Position numbers and translations under genes: made by a program. Under the pieces are notes generated by a model. The model searched no databases. It saw only the letters and a list, made by a program, of their open reading frames with translations, and was not told where the DNA came from. A DNA stretch of 64,000 nucleotides from Streptomyces marokkonensis (GTDB lineage Bacteria; Actinomycetota; Actinomycetes; Streptomycetales; Streptomycetaceae): positions 186,001 through 250,000 of the forward strand of contig NZ_VSKS01000005.1 in the NCBI RefSeq assembly GCF_008312835.1, written 5' to 3'. Shown piece by piece: positions 63,085-64,000 of the stretch (positions within the stretch are counted from its first letter, which is position 1; every line of letters starts with the position of its first letter).

Positions 63085-64000
63085 TCAGTCGGTGGAAGCG
63101 GAACCGTCGGTGTCGCGGTCGGTCAGGGCGCGGGCGACGCGGTCGCGGGCGACGACCATGACGCCGTCGGACTTGTACGGGCTGGCGCCGGCGTCGTCGA
63201 GGACGCGCTTGAGGTCGAGGAACGACCAGCCGCCGTAGGCGCCCGGGTTGCGTGCGGCGAGCCGGGCGAGGACGTCCTTGGTGCGGACGCGGGGTGCGTC
63301 GCCGATGACGGCGGCGATGTCGGCGAGCGGGTCATGCTCCTGGCCCCGCTCGATGGCGTGCAGGGTGGTGACGCCGTCGCGTAGGGCCTTGGCCCGGTCG
63401 GTGATGGCGGTGGCGGCGTCGTCGTCGATGTAGTGCGTGCGCACCGTGATGGACGACTGTCCGGCCGGGATGGTGATCCCGTCGGAGGCGACGACCAGCG
63501 TGCCCCGGTCCAGGCCGGGCCGGAGCAGGTTCGGTGCGGCGCCGCCGTCGACGGCCTTGTCCCCCAGCGCCATGCGGGCCTGTGATTCGGTGCCCAGGGC
63601 GAGGGAGGCGCGGGTGTGCGCGCCCTCGCGCACGAGCTTGGGCAGGTTCTCGTTGGTCGGGTCCTGGGTGCCCTGCCACATCAGCACGTTCACCGCCCGC
63701 CCTTGATTGTGGATCTTGCGCACGGCCATGAAGTAGCGGGAGTTCGCCTTGGACCCGCCGTAGGGGCGCTTGTCGGCGTCCTTGGCCGGGCACATGAACG
63801 CCACCTGTGCCTCGTCCACCAGCACAATGAGCGGCGGGAACACGGTGCCGGGCGGGGCCTGGATACGGCGGTTCATCTCATCCACCGCACCCTCAACCAT
63901 CTCGGTCACCTGGATCACGTGCTCATCCGTCGGACCCTGGATCAGCGTGGTCGCGAGCCCATCGAACATGGCCCAGTCACCCACGCCCTTGAGGTCGCCC
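63085..64000 (-). CDS. traB: FtsK/TraB-type DNA translocase, C-terminal part (runs off window)
   Basis: The frame continues beyond 64000. The visible C-terminal 305 residues read DLKGVGDWAMFDGLA, Walker B PPLIVLVDEAQVAFM, then MWQGTQDPTNENLPKLVREG. The gene ends in a wing-like domain (about the last 90 residues, VRTKDVLARLAARNPGAYGG) that could be the DNA-recognition gamma-like domain of TraB. The repeats immediately after its stop are its likely binding sites. Confidence 0.85.
   Translation of the reverse strand, partial: GDLKGVGDWAMFDGLATTLIQGPTDEHVIQVTEMVEGAVDEMNRRIQAPPGTVFPPLIVLVDEAQVAFMCPAKDADKRPYGGSKANSRYFMAVRKIHNQGRAVNVLMWQGTQDPTNENLPKLVREGAHTRASLALGTESQARMALGDKAVDGGAAPNLLRPGLDRGTLVVASDGITIPAGQSSITVRTHYIDDDAATAITDRAKALRDGVTTLHAIERGQEHDPLADIAAVIGDAPRVRTKDVLARLAARNPGAYGGWSFLDLKRVLDDAGASPYKSDGVMVVARDRVARALTDRDTDGSASTD

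Larger units (their letters stand above)
57794..64000 (+). mobile_element. Element 2: AICE with tyrosine integrase at pmt, incomplete
   Basis: From the pmt-tail att site rightward are a tyrosine integrase, excisionase, repeat-rich region, replication ATPase, primase-polymerase, membrane protein and FtsK/TraB translocase, all on the minus strand. This is the set and order of a pSAM2/SLP1-like AICE. The right end is outside the window. A second copy of the att sequence, with an intact pmt gene, is expected there. Confidence 0.85.

Noticed and set aside
1-64000. CRISPR arrays and insertion sequences
   Set aside because: No regularly spaced repeat-spacer pattern and no DDE transposase was seen; short repeats near 59600 and 63000 are too irregular.

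Overview
The window is very G+C-rich, with strong G/C third-position bias and frequent GTG/TTG starts and 4-base stop/start overlaps. Several Streptomyces-type genes (ssgE, sepX, a DUF1876 protein, a pmt 3' end, AICE modules) mark it as a Streptomyces chromosome. From memory, the host gene order matches the S. coelicolor SCO315x-SCO320x block. No database was consulted.

Host part 1 (1-31288): the 5' end of mtnP; a small FmdB-type zinc-ribbon gene with a CIRCE-like operator; an MFS exporter; a K+/H+ antiporter; a secreted or membrane-anchored penicillin-acylase-type hydrolase; 5-formyl-THF cyclo-ligase; galU-moeA-moaC-mog-rimJ, then sepX; tRNA-Ala(CGC); a secreted tripeptidyl-aminopeptidase-like protein; a GNAT; exonuclease III; a MocR/PdxR regulator facing a cupin gene; MerR with a coupled BVMO/hydrolase/SDR operon; a 59-aa small protein; a tricorn protease homologue; TetR-MMPL; a YbaK-type deacylase; and an EamA transporter gene that is interrupted.

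Element 1 (about 31289-47620, 16.3 kb) is an integrative and conjugative element (AICE) inserted in the EamA gene by a large serine integrase. Its 3' half carries the transfer and replication module: a GntR (KorSA-like) repressor with two operators, a small conserved protein, a TraB/FtsK translocase, a SpdB-like peptide, a zinc-ribbon peptide, an HUH-type Rep with an apparently frameshifted start, and the integrase. Its 5' half is cargo. The main item is a low-G+C two-gene operon encoding a Ser/Thr kinase-SF1 helicase fusion and a PLD-family protein. This architecture matches the Mokosh type I anti-phage system. An APH-like phosphotransferase, an HTH-TPR regulator and a divergent HATPase follow.

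Host part 2 (47621-57789): the displaced 3' end of the EamA gene, a DUF1876 protein, a serine beta-lactamase-like hydrolase, a CbiMQO-type metal ECF transporter with a Nur-box-like site, ssgE, and two tandem transpeptidase PBPs. Next come two accessory genes lying between two copies of a pmt 3'-end att-like sequence.

Element 2 (57790 to beyond 64000) is a second, incomplete AICE integrated at the 3' end of pmt (protein O-mannosyltransferase). It has a tyrosine integrase, Xis, a region dense in TGACGC repeats, a replication ATPase, a primase-polymerase, a membrane protein, and a TraB/FtsK translocase that runs off the window. An array of CTCCCTGA-type repeats next to the translocase gene is a candidate clt (transfer recognition locus).
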